Assembly (NCBI GenBank): GCA_035515475.1
Contig: DATJBF010000008.1
Span: 14,603 to 78,602, forward strand
Source of the DNA: DATJBF01 sp035515475
GTDB taxonomy: Bacteria; Verrucomicrobiota; Verrucomicrobiia; Palsa-1439
Length of the DNA stretch: 64,000 nt
Reading direction: 5' to 3'
Below are positions 1-8,686 of the stretch, piece after piece. A program made the position numbers and the translations under genes. How positions within the stretch are numbered: position 1 is the stretch's first letter; every line of letters starts with the position of its first letter. The notes under the pieces are model-generated. The model was not told the DNA's origin. It ran no database searches and worked only from the letters and a program-made list of their open reading frames with translations.

Positions 1-2
1 AC

Positions 3-1478
3 GATCCGGATCACATTCTCATCTCGATGAACAAGCGCGACCCGAAAGTGTTCGACCTGTACCGCATTCACGTCATCACGGGCCGACTTGAGCTCGTCGC
101 GGAAAACCCTGGCGACGTGACGCACTGGGTGACCGATTATGCGGGCCGCGTTCGGGCTGTCGTCGCGACTGACGGAGTGAACCGCACGCTGTTGTATCGG
201 GAGACCGAGACGAACAGTTTCCAGAAGATCCTGACCACCGATTTCCGCGAGCGGCTGGACCCGCAGTTCTTTACGTTCGACAACGCCTATCTCATCGCCG
301 CTTCCAACCGCGGCCGCGACAAGATCGAGATCGTCAAGCTCGACCCGCACTCGGGCCAAGAGTTGAGCGTCATCGCGCGCCGCCCGGACGTCGATATGGA
401 CGGCGCCAGCTACTCGCGTCAGCGAAAAGTGCTCACCGAGGCGCATTACACGACGTGGAAGGAAGAGCGCGAATTCCTCGACGGCGAGACCGCCGCGATG
501 TACCGGCGCATCAAGGCCAAGTTGCCCGGCTACGAAATCGCCAGCCTCGACAATCACGACCGCGCCGAACAGACATTCATCGTTCACGCCTACAACGATC
601 GCACGCGTGGCGCCGATTATCTTTACGACAAACGCTCGGGCGAACTCACCAAACTCGCCGACCGCACACCATGGCTCCACGAGAGCGACATGGCAGAAAT
701 GAGACCGATCACGTACAGATCCCGCGATGGCCTGACCATTCATGGCTACCTCACCTTGCCCAGAGGCGTGAAACGGAGGAATCTTCCCGTCGTCGTCGTC
801 CCGCACGGTGGCCCGTGGTATCGCGACGATTGGTCCTTCGATCCGGAAGTGCAGTTTCTGGCCAACCGCGGCTACGCCGTCCTGCAAATGAACTTCCGCG
901 GTTCGACCGGTTACGGGAAGAACTTCTGGGAAACTTCCTTCAAGCAATGGGGCCGCAAAATGCAGGACGACATCACCGACGGCGTTCATTGGCTCGTGCG
1001 GAAGGGGATTGCCAATCCGAAGAGAATCGCAATCTACGGTGGCAGCTACGGCGGGTATGCCGCGCTGGCCGGCGTCACGTTCACGCCCGACCTCTATGCC
1101 TGCGGCATCGACTACGTCGGCGTCGCCAACATGTTCACCTTCCTGAAAACGATTCCGCCCTACTGGGAGCCATTCCGTCAGATGTGGTACGAAATGGTCG
1201 GCGACCCGGTCAAAGACAAGCAACTGCTCGAGGACGTCTCCCCTGTCTTTCATGTTGACCGCGTCAAAGTGCCGATGCTCATTGCCCAAGGAGCCAACGA
1301 CCCGCGCGTCAACAAGAACGAGTCCGACCAGATGGTCGAAGCGTTGCGCAAACACGGGATTCCTGTCGAGTACATCGTCAAAGACAACGAAGGCCACGGC
1401 TTCCGAAACGAAGAAAACCGCTTCGAGTTCTACGAGGCGATGGAGGAATTCCTCGCCGAGCATCTGAACAACAACTGA
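3..1478 (+). CDS. S9 family prolyl oligopeptidase-type serine peptidase (5' partial)
   Basis: This is the C-terminal part of an alpha/beta-hydrolase peptidase of the S9 (acylaminoacyl/dipeptidyl peptidase) family. The reading frame is open to the left edge and codes for family-like sequence before the first Met at base 27, so the gene starts outside the window. Counting from that Met, the nucleophile is Ser340 in GGSYGGY, the acid is Asp425 in GANDPRV and the base is His457 in EGHGF. The part before about residue 230 is the end of the beta-propeller that screens substrates by size. It probably cleaves short peptides. No signal peptide can be judged because the N-terminus is missing. The S41 peptidase gene follows 17 bases downstream on the same strand, so the two may be co-transcribed. 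Confidence 0.93.
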   Translation, partial: DPDHILISMNKRDPKVFDLYRIHVITGRLELVAENPGDVTHWVTDYAGRVRAVVATDGVNRTLLYRETETNSFQKILTTDFRERLDPQFFTFDNAYLIAASNRGRDKIEIVKLDPHSGQELSVIARRPDVDMDGASYSRQRKVLTEAHYTTWKEEREFLDGETAAMYRRIKAKLPGYEIASLDNHDRAEQTFIVHAYNDRTRGADYLYDKRSGELTKLADRTPWLHESDMAEMRPITYRSRDGLTIHGYLTLPRGVKRRNLPVVVVPHGGPWYRDDWSFDPEVQFLANRGYAVLQMNFRGSTGYGKNFWETSFKQWGRKMQDDITDGVHWLVRKGIANPKRIAIYGGSYGGYAALAGVTFTPDLYACGIDYVGVANMFTFLKTIPPYWEPFRQMWYEMVGDPVKDKQLLEDVSPVFHVDRVKVPMLIAQGANDPRVNKNESDQMVEALRKHGIPVEYIVKDNEGHGFRNEENRFEFYEAMEEFLAEHLNNN

Positions 1479-1495
1479 CCCGGGAGAAACTGGCA

Positions 1496-3259
1496 ATGCC
1501 AACACTGAGCGCGCGAACCATCACTTCCTTGCTCCTGCGCGGTATTCTAGCCCTCGCCGCTGCGACGGCCTTCGGTCAAACCGAAACGCCGACGCCCGAA
1601 CAAATCAAGGAGCGGGTTACGATCCGGCGTCCGTACACGATCGGGGAGGAAGCCGAAGTGAACCTGCCCATCGGACAGGCGGTGCAGTTCGACTGTGCCG
1701 ACAATCCGTATTGGGTGCGGGAATATATTCTTTATGCCGCGCCTGATAATCAAATCTGGGTCTGCCCTCTCGACGCCGAAGGCGACCAGATGGACACCAG
1801 TGGACCCTGTCTCCAGAAGAAGCGGGGATGGCTCCGACAGATGGCAGATACACCATGTCTGGCGATCATCAAATGGGACCTCCAAGACCAAACGCTGCGG
1901 CTTCACTTCTGCCTGTCCACGGACAAGGAGCGAGACCAACGCGAGTGGGACGAGGCGACCAGGGAAGAATCCAACATGGCTCGTGGACGGAATGACTCCA
2001 GACCATTTCCACCGCGCAAGCTGTCCGAAACCGACCGGCTGGCGGGATTTGCCCGGTTGTGGAGCGAGGTCAAATACAACTTTGCATTCTTCGACCGCGT
2101 TCCCGAGGTGGACTGGGACAAAGTGTTGGTGGAATACATCCCCAAAGTCCAACAGGCGGAGACGGAGGATGAATATTTCTGCGTGCTCGCGCGCTGTCTG
2201 GCCCTGCTGCATGACGGGCATACCGACATCCAAACCGCCATGGCTCACCCGGACTACGGAGCTTATGGGCTACCTCTGGAAGTTCGTTCGTTGGACGGCA
2301 AGCGAGCGGTCATTGTCCGCACGACGCCGGTCGCGGATGTCGGGGGTCCGAAGCGCAAAGAGGAATTCGTCAAAGCGAACTTGAAGCCTGGCGAAGAGGT
2401 CACGCACATCAACGGGCGATCCATCGAAGAGATTCTGGAACGGGGTATTTACCCCTATATCAGCGCTTCCACTCCACAAGGCCGGGATGTGAGAGCTTAC
2501 CCGTGGCTTCTGCTGGGCGAATGCGGTTCCAGGGCCGTTCTGCGCATCAAGGGCTTGGACGGAACCGAGCGTGAAGTGGCCCTGACACGAGGCTCCTATC
2601 CGAAAAAGCAACCGGCCAACGTCTTCGAGCATCGTGAACTGGACAACGGCATCCACTACGTCAATCTGCCGGGCTTCCAGACAAATCAGGTGGTCAAAGA
2701 CTTCGAGAGAATTTTCCCGCAGGTGCAAAAGGCCAAAGGTCTGATCTTGGATATCCGGCACAACGGTGGTGGAAACTCCGGTAACGGTGAGGCGATCGTC
2801 CGCATGCTGATAGATAAACCCATCCAGGCATCACCGTGCAAAACACCCGAAAACGTCGCCGCATTCCGGTGCTGGGGAGTGAAAGAGCAATTCTGTGAGC
2901 TGCGACCCGACTCACTCCAACCCAGCCGGCCAGACCCATTCCTTGGGCCGGTAGCTGTGCTGACCGGGCCGGAAACGTTCAGTGCTGCGGAAGACTTTGT
3001 TGTGCTGCTGCACGCCAGCAGGCGGGCGACGGTCGTCGGCGAACGCACCGGCGGGTCCACCGGCCAACCTCTGACGATTGACCTGCCCGGCGGGGTGAAG
3101 GCCCAAGTCTGCACGAAACACGACACATATCCCAACGGGCGCGAGTTTGTGGGTGTCGGCGTAATCCCCGACGTGGAGATTCATCCCACGGCAGCGGATA
3201 TCGCCACGGATCGAGACGTCGTTCTTAAAAAGGCAATTCAGGTTCTGCTCGCAAGATGA
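1496..3259 (+). CDS. Secreted S41 family peptidase (C-terminal processing/tricorn type)
   Basis: The 587-residue product starts with a signal peptide (hydrophobic stretch about residues 8-27, ending near TAFGQ), so it should act outside the cytoplasm. The N-terminal 170 residues are a domain I do not recognise. The middle contains the helical segment usual before S41 domains, then a PDZ-like region (about 270-370). The C-terminal S41 core includes LDIRHNGGG and the nucleophile region ETFSAAED, with Ser496 as the probable catalytic serine, followed by GERTGGSTG. S41 enzymes degrade or trim proteins from their C-termini. A GGGAGAAAC ribosome-binding sequence lies just before the ATG. It follows the S9 peptidase gene closely, which suggests a shared role in peptide breakdown. 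Confidence 0.9.
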   Translation: MPTLSARTITSLLLRGILALAAATAFGQTETPTPEQIKERVTIRRPYTIGEEAEVNLPIGQAVQFDCADNPYWVREYILYAAPDNQIWVCPLDAEGDQMDTSGPCLQKKRGWLRQMADTPCLAIIKWDLQDQTLRLHFCLSTDKERDQREWDEATREESNMARGRNDSRPFPPRKLSETDRLAGFARLWSEVKYNFAFFDRVPEVDWDKVLVEYIPKVQQAETEDEYFCVLARCLALLHDGHTDIQTAMAHPDYGAYGLPLEVRSLDGKRAVIVRTTPVADVGGPKRKEEFVKANLKPGEEVTHINGRSIEEILERGIYPYISASTPQGRDVRAYPWLLLGECGSRAVLRIKGLDGTEREVALTRGSYPKKQPANVFEHRELDNGIHYVNLPGFQTNQVVKDFERIFPQVQKAKGLILDIRHNGGGNSGNGEAIVRMLIDKPIQASPCKTPENVAAFRCWGVKEQFCELRPDSLQPSRPDPFLGPVAVLTGPETFSAAEDFVVLLHASRRATVVGERTGGSTGQPLTIDLPGGVKAQVCTKHDTYPNGREFVGVGVIPDVEIHPTAADIATDRDVVLKKAIQVLLAR

Positions 3260-3460
3260 CGCGTATCGAATCCAAAGCGGTTTTTGCCGACATCCGCAAG
3301 GCGGCATGGATTGCATGAGCCAAGGCCCAAGCTGTGGGCCGCACGAACCGACATTGCTAGCTCGCCCGGCGTAAAGATCCGCTGGAAGCTGGCCCAGTGC
3401 GCAGGTGTAGCTGACATCCGGCCAGCAGAGCAGTAAGATGGCAGCGGTAGAGCGAATGGT

Positions 3461-3922
3461 ATGAAACAGCCAACTGCACCGACGAGCCTGGCCATCAAGA
3501 TTGTGACCGGATGCGTGCTGGCGTTGGATGCGGGCTTGTATATCGCGGCGTTCTTCCAGCGGAAGTTTCTCTGGGCGGGGATCTTCGTCAGCGTGATTGT
3601 GTTGGGCTGTTACTTCTGCTGGGCGCCGGTGGCCTACGAGTTGAACGATGACGAACTGAAAGTGTCGTTTCGCATCGGTCGTGTTCGCTACCGGCCCGTG
3701 TTGAACTGTTCGATGGTCGAGATATCACTGGGCTTCGGCCTCCGGCTGTGCGGCAACGGCGGATTGTTTGCCGGCTCGGGGATCTTCTGGAGCCGTAAAC
3801 TCGGCGTGTTCCGCGCCTACGTCACCACCAGCAAGCCTGGCACGATGGTGCTGGTGGAAACCGCAAGAACCAGGATCCTCATCAGTCCGGCCAATCCGCA
3901 AGCGTGGCTCACGGCACGGTAA
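3461..3922 (+). CDS. Small membrane protein with PH-like domain
   Basis: The product has 153 residues. Two hydrophobic segments (about residues 12-30 and 36-55) form a membrane hairpin. The rest is a beta-rich soluble part starting YELNDDELKVSFRIG, which resembles the bacterial PH-like domains found after paired transmembrane helices. The function of such proteins is not known. The 3' end overlaps the convergent gene at 3909 by 14 bases, tail to tail. No strong ribosome-binding site precedes the ATG. The assignment as a real gene rests on the membrane hairpin and domain-like sequence; the PH-like call is a judgement from sequence pattern only. Confidence 0.7.
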   Translation: MKQPTAPTSLAIKIVTGCVLALDAGLYIAAFFQRKFLWAGIFVSVIVLGCYFCWAPVAYELNDDELKVSFRIGRVRYRPVLNCSMVEISLGFGLRLCGNGGLFAGSGIFWSRKLGVFRAYVTTSKPGTMVLVETARTRILISPANPQAWLTAR

Positions 3923-4826
3923 TGTCGTCCATCTGCACGACTTCGAAGTCGCTGCCTTTGACCTGGCCGAGCGTGTGCAGTTCGTCATCGTCCCACCGCG
4001 GGTCGGGCGCGCCGCTGATGTACCAGTTGCTGCCGTTGTCGGCCACGAACATGCCGTACGTCTTCAACGCCGTCAGAATCACCTGCACGTGGGCCGGGAA
4101 CGGGGAAATGTCGAAACCCGCTTTCAGACGCACCCGCATGCCCATCGGCGGGAGATTGGTGTCCGTGGACGAACTGGCCCAATGCCGGGCCGGCGACACG
4201 TAGGCGCGCCGCGTCCGGCTGACCGTGAACCGCAGCGCATGAGCGATCAACCCCTGTTCGACGACTTCATCGTACCGGACCAAGCCGGGGAAGATTGGCA
4301 GACCGGCCGCGTCGGCGGACGTCCAGCCCGCAGGACGCAGCTCGTTGGAATTCAAATCGAACACCGCGCCGGAATCCGCCGTCCACCTCCGGCCGTGACG
4401 CCGGGCGTTGGACAGCTCGTAGAGTATCCAGTTGTCGCGGTCGATGACGAGGACATGACGGTCGCCTTTCGATTTCTTGCCGCCCTCAATCGGCGCGTTA
4501 CGCGGGATCGGAAATGGTCCGGGATCACTCTCGTCACCGTAAGCTCTGTATTTGATCTTCACCAGCTTCTGCGTGCCGGGCACGACGCAGTAGGGGATGC
4601 CGATGGGCGCGTGTTGCCAGACCGTGCCGAAATCGGGATGCAAACCGGTGTCGAGTCCGATGCTGGCGATGAGGGCATCGGAGTTCGGATCCACCGGCGC
4701 GTCGGAGATGTCGGTATTCCACGGGTTGTCGGCCGGAAAAACCTGCTTGTCGGAGGGCAAGGTCGTGTCCACCGCCCACGCGTTCGCTCCGAGGAGCAAT
4801 GCCAGAACAATGAGTCGCGTTCGCAT
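3909..4826 (-). CDS. Secreted protein of unknown function
   Basis: The product has 305 residues and a clear signal peptide (MRTRLIVLALLLGANAWA), so it is exported. The mature part begins with PADNPWNTDISDAPVDPNS and contains many Asp, Trp and Pro residues. It includes the segments HAPIGIPYCVV, DRHVLVIDRDNWILYEL and GMFVADNGSNWYISGAPD, which look like a compact enzyme or carbohydrate-binding fold. I recall similar conserved secreted proteins in soil bacteria but no assigned activity, so I give no function. It is convergent with the small membrane protein gene and is followed upstream, on the same strand, by another secreted protein gene (5017-6192). Confidence 0.8.
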   Translation of the reverse strand: MRTRLIVLALLLGANAWAVDTTLPSDKQVFPADNPWNTDISDAPVDPNSDALIASIGLDTGLHPDFGTVWQHAPIGIPYCVVPGTQKLVKIKYRAYGDESDPGPFPIPRNAPIEGGKKSKGDRHVLVIDRDNWILYELSNARRHGRRWTADSGAVFDLNSNELRPAGWTSADAAGLPIFPGLVRYDEVVEQGLIAHALRFTVSRTRRAYVSPARHWASSSTDTNLPPMGMRVRLKAGFDISPFPAHVQVILTALKTYGMFVADNGSNWYISGAPDPRWDDDELHTLGQVKGSDFEVVQMDDITVP

Positions 4827-4917
4827 AACCCATCTCGTGGAGCGACCAGCGTGCCGGTAGATTGCGCAGGCAGGAAGGCCCAGCAGCCGAAGCGTGAGAT
4901 TCGGGTATTCCGCGGCT

Positions 4918-4941
4918 CCCTTCGACTCCGCTCAGGGCAGG
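4918..4941. repeat. Short dispersed repeat, 24 bp (family A variant)
   Basis: This 24-base sequence reads CCCTTCGACTCCGCTCAGGG followed by CAGG. It matches bases 18662-18685, inside uvrA, at 23 of 24 positions. Here it is intergenic, between two minus-strand genes. It resembles half of the palindromic 'CGCTCnGAATGACA' element family, seen in full at 17181 and 18337. A function is not apparent; it is probably a non-autonomous mobile palindrome. Confidence 0.75.
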
Positions 4942-5016
4942 TGCGCCGCGTATGGAGCGAACCGGGGTTGCCGTCGCTGGTCAGTTTCTTGCCACGCTGT
5001 GGCAACGCGGTTGCCG

Positions 5017-6192
5017 TTACGGCGCCGCGACGCTCACCTCGATGGGCGACGCGAGCCCTTGGGCGAACTCATCGACGTACGTCTTCCACGCGTCGAGGCT
5101 GGTGAACGGCCCGGCCTTGTCCCAGCAGAACCCGGCCCAGAATGAAACCGGGCCGTCGGCCGGCACCTTGGCCAACATGAGCAGGTTCCGCTTGTCCTCG
5201 GTTTGTCTCTCGAAGAGCTTCGGGTCGACGATCACTGCGAGACCCTGCATGCCGGCGTTCTTTTCCATCGGCTCCCATTTCGCCAGCCAGGCGTGCTCAC
5301 TGTTCAGCGCCTTTTCTTCGCCGTCCACTTTCTTGAGGCCGACGGCCATGGTCAGGGTCACCGGCTTCTCGGGCCGGCTGTAGGCTTTGTAGAAGCTCTG
5401 GTAATGATTGAGATTCTGTCCGGCATCGAGCGTGACGCGTTTGACCTCGCTGGCGCCCACACCGTTCACGTCGAATGGATCGTAAACGAGTTCGAAGACG
5501 ACGCGGATCGGTCCGTTGGCCAGCACCCGCGAGTCGACGAAGTTGTTCGCCACCCAGAGCTTGTCCGCCGCCCAGATCCCGGTCCCGCCGCAGCCGCGGG
5601 TCTGGCCGGCGGTATAATCGTCAAACCCGTCGCCTTCATCGGCGTGATAATTGTCCACCATGTACCACTCATCGATCACCATCCGCGGCGTGCGTTTCGA
5701 CCAGACATCGATGCTGCTGCTGATCAGGGGTTCGCCTGCCCACGTTTCCAGTGCTTTGCCGTAGGTGCGATGCGCGATCCGGTCGTTCTCCCACGCAAAA
5801 TCGTCGAACCGTTCCCGGACAAACCGTCCGTGCGCCTTGAACTGTTCTCTGGTGTACTCCTGTTTCGCGCCGGCGTAGGCCGTGAATGACTTCGTCTCTT
5901 TGGGAGCGAAATTGGCCTGGAAAATCACGATGTCCGGCGTGTGATACGCGTCGTAGTCGGTGTCGACCGCCTGACACAACACTTCGTTGCCGGCGACGTC
6001 CCGGACGTGAATCTTGGTCAGATCATCGCCGAGCGGGGCGAGATCTTTCGCCGACAGCTCAATCGTCTGGCTGGGCCGGGCAAACGACAGCGTGTTGACG
6101 GCTTTCACCGTTAGTTGATTGCCCGCTGCCAGACACAAGTTTGGCAGGGCAACAAGTGTCACGACGACCAACGCCTTTTCAGATTTCGTCAT
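5017..6192 (-). CDS. DUF4861 family secreted protein
   Basis: I place the start at the ATG at 6192 rather than the upstream Met at 6261. An AGGAG sequence sits about eight bases before it, and the protein then opens with a normal signal peptide (MTKSEKALVVV to CLAAG). The 391-residue product matches the DUF4861 family in pattern: an N-terminal beta domain (residues 25-120, including LAPLGDDLTKIHVRD), then a catalytic-looking core with WSKRTPRMVIDEWY, DDYTAGQTRGCGGTG and NHYQSFYKAYSRPE. Proteins of this family occur in polysaccharide-using bacteria and are suspected to act on carbohydrates, but this is not shown here. It should be periplasmic or outer-surface. Confidence 0.85.
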   Translation of the reverse strand: MTKSEKALVVVTLVALPNLCLAAGNQLTVKAVNTLSFARPSQTIELSAKDLAPLGDDLTKIHVRDVAGNEVLCQAVDTDYDAYHTPDIVIFQANFAPKETKSFTAYAGAKQEYTREQFKAHGRFVRERFDDFAWENDRIAHRTYGKALETWAGEPLISSSIDVWSKRTPRMVIDEWYMVDNYHADEGDGFDDYTAGQTRGCGGTGIWAADKLWVANNFVDSRVLANGPIRVVFELVYDPFDVNGVGASEVKRVTLDAGQNLNHYQSFYKAYSRPEKPVTLTMAVGLKKVDGEEKALNSEHAWLAKWEPMEKNAGMQGLAVIVDPKLFERQTEDKRNLLMLAKVPADGPVSFWAGFCWDKAGPFTSLDAWKTYVDEFAQGLASPIEVSVAAP

Positions 6193-6307
6193 GGGAAACG
6201 CTCCTTTTTTCTTCGGGCTCGCGAGTCCCGATTGCTTGATCGAGCCTGCAATACCGGACAAACAAAGTCAATTGTTTCGGCGGTTTGGGAAAATCTGGTC
6301 TGAAATC

Positions 6308-6380
6308 TGTAGCGGCGGTCTATGACCGTCGACAACAGAAGACGCTGGCTGCCACGGCGCTCACAGGGCGCCGCTACAGT
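6308..6380. repeat. Palindromic dispersed repeat, family B, copy 1 (intergenic)
   Basis: A 73-base element whose outer arms are TGTAGCGGCGGTCTATGACC at the left and GCGCTCACAGGGCGCCGCTA near the right end. A second copy with the same two arms (22 of 25 and 25 of 26 identities) lies in frame inside uvrA at 18964-19031, and a half copy lies at 19734-19762. The outermost bases are complementary (TGTAGCGGCG against CGCCGCTACA), so the element can fold into a hairpin. Here it sits between the DUF4861 gene and pdxA. Confidence 0.85.
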
Positions 6381-6398
6381 ACGGCTGACGTCTGCGCC

Positions 6399-7232
6399 CT
6401 ACCGCGCCAACTGCGCGGCGAGGTTGATCGCGGCGATCATGCTGGCGGGGTTGGCGATACCTTTGCCGGCGATGTCGAACGCCGTGCCGTGGTCGGGCGA
6501 GGTGCGGACGAATGGCAACCCCAACGTCAGATTCACACCCGAATCGAACGCGATCATCTTGAGCGGTGCCAAACCCTGATCGTGGTACATCGCCACCACC
6601 GCGTCGAATCCACCGTGATAGGCTTTATGAAACAGCGTGTCGGCCGGCCACGGGCCGCTGACTCCGGGAAGTCTGTGGGCGACCCGGCGCACCGCCGGTG
6701 CAATGATGCGTCGCTCTTCGTCACCCAGCAGACCGTCTTCCCCGGCATGTGGATTCAAGCCGGCCACGCCGATCTTCGGTCGACGGATGCCGAAGCGCTT
6801 GCAGACGTCGTGAGAAAGCTCGATCACTTCGATGATCCGTCTCGCCGAGAGCAACCGAGGCACTTTGGCTATCGGCACGTGAATCGTCGCCAAGGCGACC
6901 CGCAACGGTCCACCCACGAGCATCATGGCAAATCGTTTTGTCCGGGCGATGTGCGCCAGCAACTCGGTGTGGCCTTCGAATGGATAACCCGCGTCGCGCA
7001 GGAGTTGCTTGCTGATGGGCGCGGTAACGAGCGCGGCCAGTTCGCCTGCAAGACAGCGTTTCGCACCGTCAACGATCCAGTCGGCGGCATCGGCCCGGCG
7101 TTTGGTGCGCGGGTTGCCGATGACCTCGTAGTCGAATCGTTTGTCGAGCTTGCGCGACGCGAGGGCTTTGGCGACGATTTCCGGGCCGATGCCGGCCACG
7201 TCGCCCAGCGTGATGCCAATGCGCGGTTTCAT
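6399..7232 (-). CDS. pdxA: 4-hydroxythreonine-4-phosphate dehydrogenase
   Basis: PdxA oxidises 4-phosphohydroxy-L-threonine in the DXP-dependent route to pyridoxal 5'-phosphate (vitamin B6), using NAD(P) and a divalent metal. The diagnostic start KPRIGITLGDVAGIGPE is present. So are the metal-binding histidines in EGHTELLA, LNPHAGEDG and AMYHDQGLAP, and the substrate-site segment VRTSPDHGTAFDIAG. The start is the ATG at 7232; the reading frame extends upstream, but that extension is encoded by repeat family C and is unlikely to be protein. At 277 residues it is shorter than the usual 320-330, because the region between GIGPEIVAKAL and LVTAPISKQ is trimmed. All catalytic motifs remain, so it is probably active. 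Confidence 0.93.
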   Translation of the reverse strand: MKPRIGITLGDVAGIGPEIVAKALASRKLDKRFDYEVIGNPRTKRRADAADWIVDGAKRCLAGELAALVTAPISKQLLRDAGYPFEGHTELLAHIARTKRFAMMLVGGPLRVALATIHVPIAKVPRLLSARRIIEVIELSHDVCKRFGIRRPKIGVAGLNPHAGEDGLLGDEERRIIAPAVRRVAHRLPGVSGPWPADTLFHKAYHGGFDAVVAMYHDQGLAPLKMIAFDSGVNLTLGLPFVRTSPDHGTAFDIAGKGIANPASMIAAINLAAQLAR

Positions 7233-7239
7233 GGGAAAT

Positions 7240-7343
7240 GGAGTATTGGAGTAACGGAGTGTTGGAGTAATGGGGTCGACACGATCTGCCGACGTCCCGT
7301 CAGACAATACTCCAAGACCCCATCAGTCCATCGCCCCATTCCG
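7240..7343. repeat. Inverted 'GGAGTATTGGAGTAA' repeat, family C, copy 1
   Basis: The left arm (7240-7275) is made of imperfect units GGAGTATTGGAGTAACGGAG. The right arm (7306-7343) is largely its reverse complement (AATACTCCAAGACCCCATCA). The element fills the whole gap between pdxA and the foldase gene and touches the stop codon of the latter. A single-arm copy in reverse orientation is embedded in uvrA at 16641-16673. It may act as a transcript-stabilising or terminating hairpin, but there is no U-tract. Confidence 0.75.
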
Positions 7344-8597
7344 TCAGAAGAGGCGGATATACGCCTTGGCGCGGAGGTCTTTGACCCAGTCTTCCTGCAT
7401 CTTGGCGCGTTGCTGCTGCAACAGGGTTTTCTCGATGTCGTCGCGCACCTCGGCCAGCGGAATCGTGTGTGCCGGTCTCACGTCGTCAACTTCCAAGATG
7501 TAGTAGCCTTCGGCAGTCTCGATAATGCGGCTGTGTTGGCCCGGCTTTAGTTTGAAAGCGGTTTCGTTGAGTTCCTTGCGCAAGATATCCCGGCCGATCC
7601 AGCCCCAATCGCCGCCTTCCTTCGCCTCTTTGGCCTCTGAATACACCTTGGCCATGCTTTCGAAGCTGTCGCCCGCATCGAGCTTGGCCAGAATCTCCTC
7701 GGCCAGCTCGCGTTGGGGATCGACGGGCGGCGGAGTCGGCTTGCTGACCGCTACCGCATTCGTCTCCGCCGCCGGGGCATTTGTCGTCGCAGCGCCTGCC
7801 TCGGCGACCGTCGTGGTGGATGCGATGGCTTGGACGTTGTTGGTGCCAGGGATCTCGCCGGCGGACGGGGCGATCGTTGTCGCCGCGCTTGCCGGGGGCG
7901 CCAGTCCTGCCGCTTCGTTGGTGGACGCAGTGGCTGCCGGCGCGGCGGTTGGTTGGCTGACCGGTTGACTGCGTTTGATGAAGATCATCCGCAGTTTGAT
8001 CTGGTCGCCGACCTTGTACTGGTCGAGGTTGTCCTGGTAATACTTTTCGATCTTGTAGGGCGACACGATGACGGCCTGCTGGGTTTTGTGGCCGCGCATG
8101 GCCTGAACGATCACCCGGTCGCGCACCTGGTCGCGGTATTGCGACAGCGTGAGGTTCTCGGCCTCGAGTGTCTTGATGAACGTGGCGCGGTTCCCGCCGT
8201 AGTCGTCGGCAATGATGTCGTTGATCTGCTGGTCGACGACCGTTTCCGGGATCTTGTACCCTTTGGTATTGAATTCCTGGATGATGAGCGCCCGTTCGAT
8301 GAGGCTGTTCAGCGCGTCCATTTGTGCCTTCCGCACCTGGTCCACCAACTCCTGGCCCGAGAAATTGCGCCGAAGTTGTTGGACTACGGGCTGGACGAAC
8401 TGGCGAACCTCACTGTAGGTGATGATGTTGGAGTTGACGATGGCGGCCACGCCGTCGATGATTTCCGCGCCCCGAACCGTGCCGGCGAACGCCAAGATTG
8501 TCACCACCACCGCGGCCATCCGTCGCCCTGCAATTCCTGCTCGCGATGACCCGATCCGGTTGTCCGCGGCGAGACCGCTCTCGGAAGTCTTCAACAT
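7344..8597 (-). CDS. SurA-type peptidyl-prolyl isomerase / periplasmic foldase
   Basis: The 417-residue product has a signal sequence (hydrophobic core MAAVVVTILAFAGTVRGA, residues 27-44), so it works in the periplasm. A SurA-like N-terminal chaperone segment follows (residues 48-190, starting EIIDGVAAIVNSNIITYSEV), then a parvulin-type PpiC domain. This isomerase domain is unusual. Its first strand (DQIKLRMIFIKR) is separated from the rest (starting DPQRELAEEILAKLDAGDSFESMA) by about 80 residues rich in Ala, Thr, Pro and Asn. Such proteins help outer-membrane proteins fold. The start could instead be the ATG at 8519, which begins directly at the signal sequence; neither has a strong ribosome-binding site. 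It lies 89 bases downstream of pckA. Confidence 0.85.
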   Translation of the reverse strand: MLKTSESGLAADNRIGSSRAGIAGRRMAAVVVTILAFAGTVRGAEIIDGVAAIVNSNIITYSEVRQFVQPVVQQLRRNFSGQELVDQVRKAQMDALNSLIERALIIQEFNTKGYKIPETVVDQQINDIIADDYGGNRATFIKTLEAENLTLSQYRDQVRDRVIVQAMRGHKTQQAVIVSPYKIEKYYQDNLDQYKVGDQIKLRMIFIKRSQPVSQPTAAPAATASTNEAAGLAPPASAATTIAPSAGEIPGTNNVQAIASTTTVAEAGAATTNAPAAETNAVAVSKPTPPPVDPQRELAEEILAKLDAGDSFESMAKVYSEAKEAKEGGDWGWIGRDILRKELNETAFKLKPGQHSRIIETAEGYYILEVDDVRPAHTIPLAEVRDDIEKTLLQQQRAKMQEDWVKDLRAKAYIRLF

Positions 8598-8686
8598 GTC
8601 ACGGGAGAATAACCGAACACCGCCTCGCGGTGCAAGCTGTTGAACGCGTTTGTATGCCGCGAGCCGGCTCGCGGCCACGATGGGTC

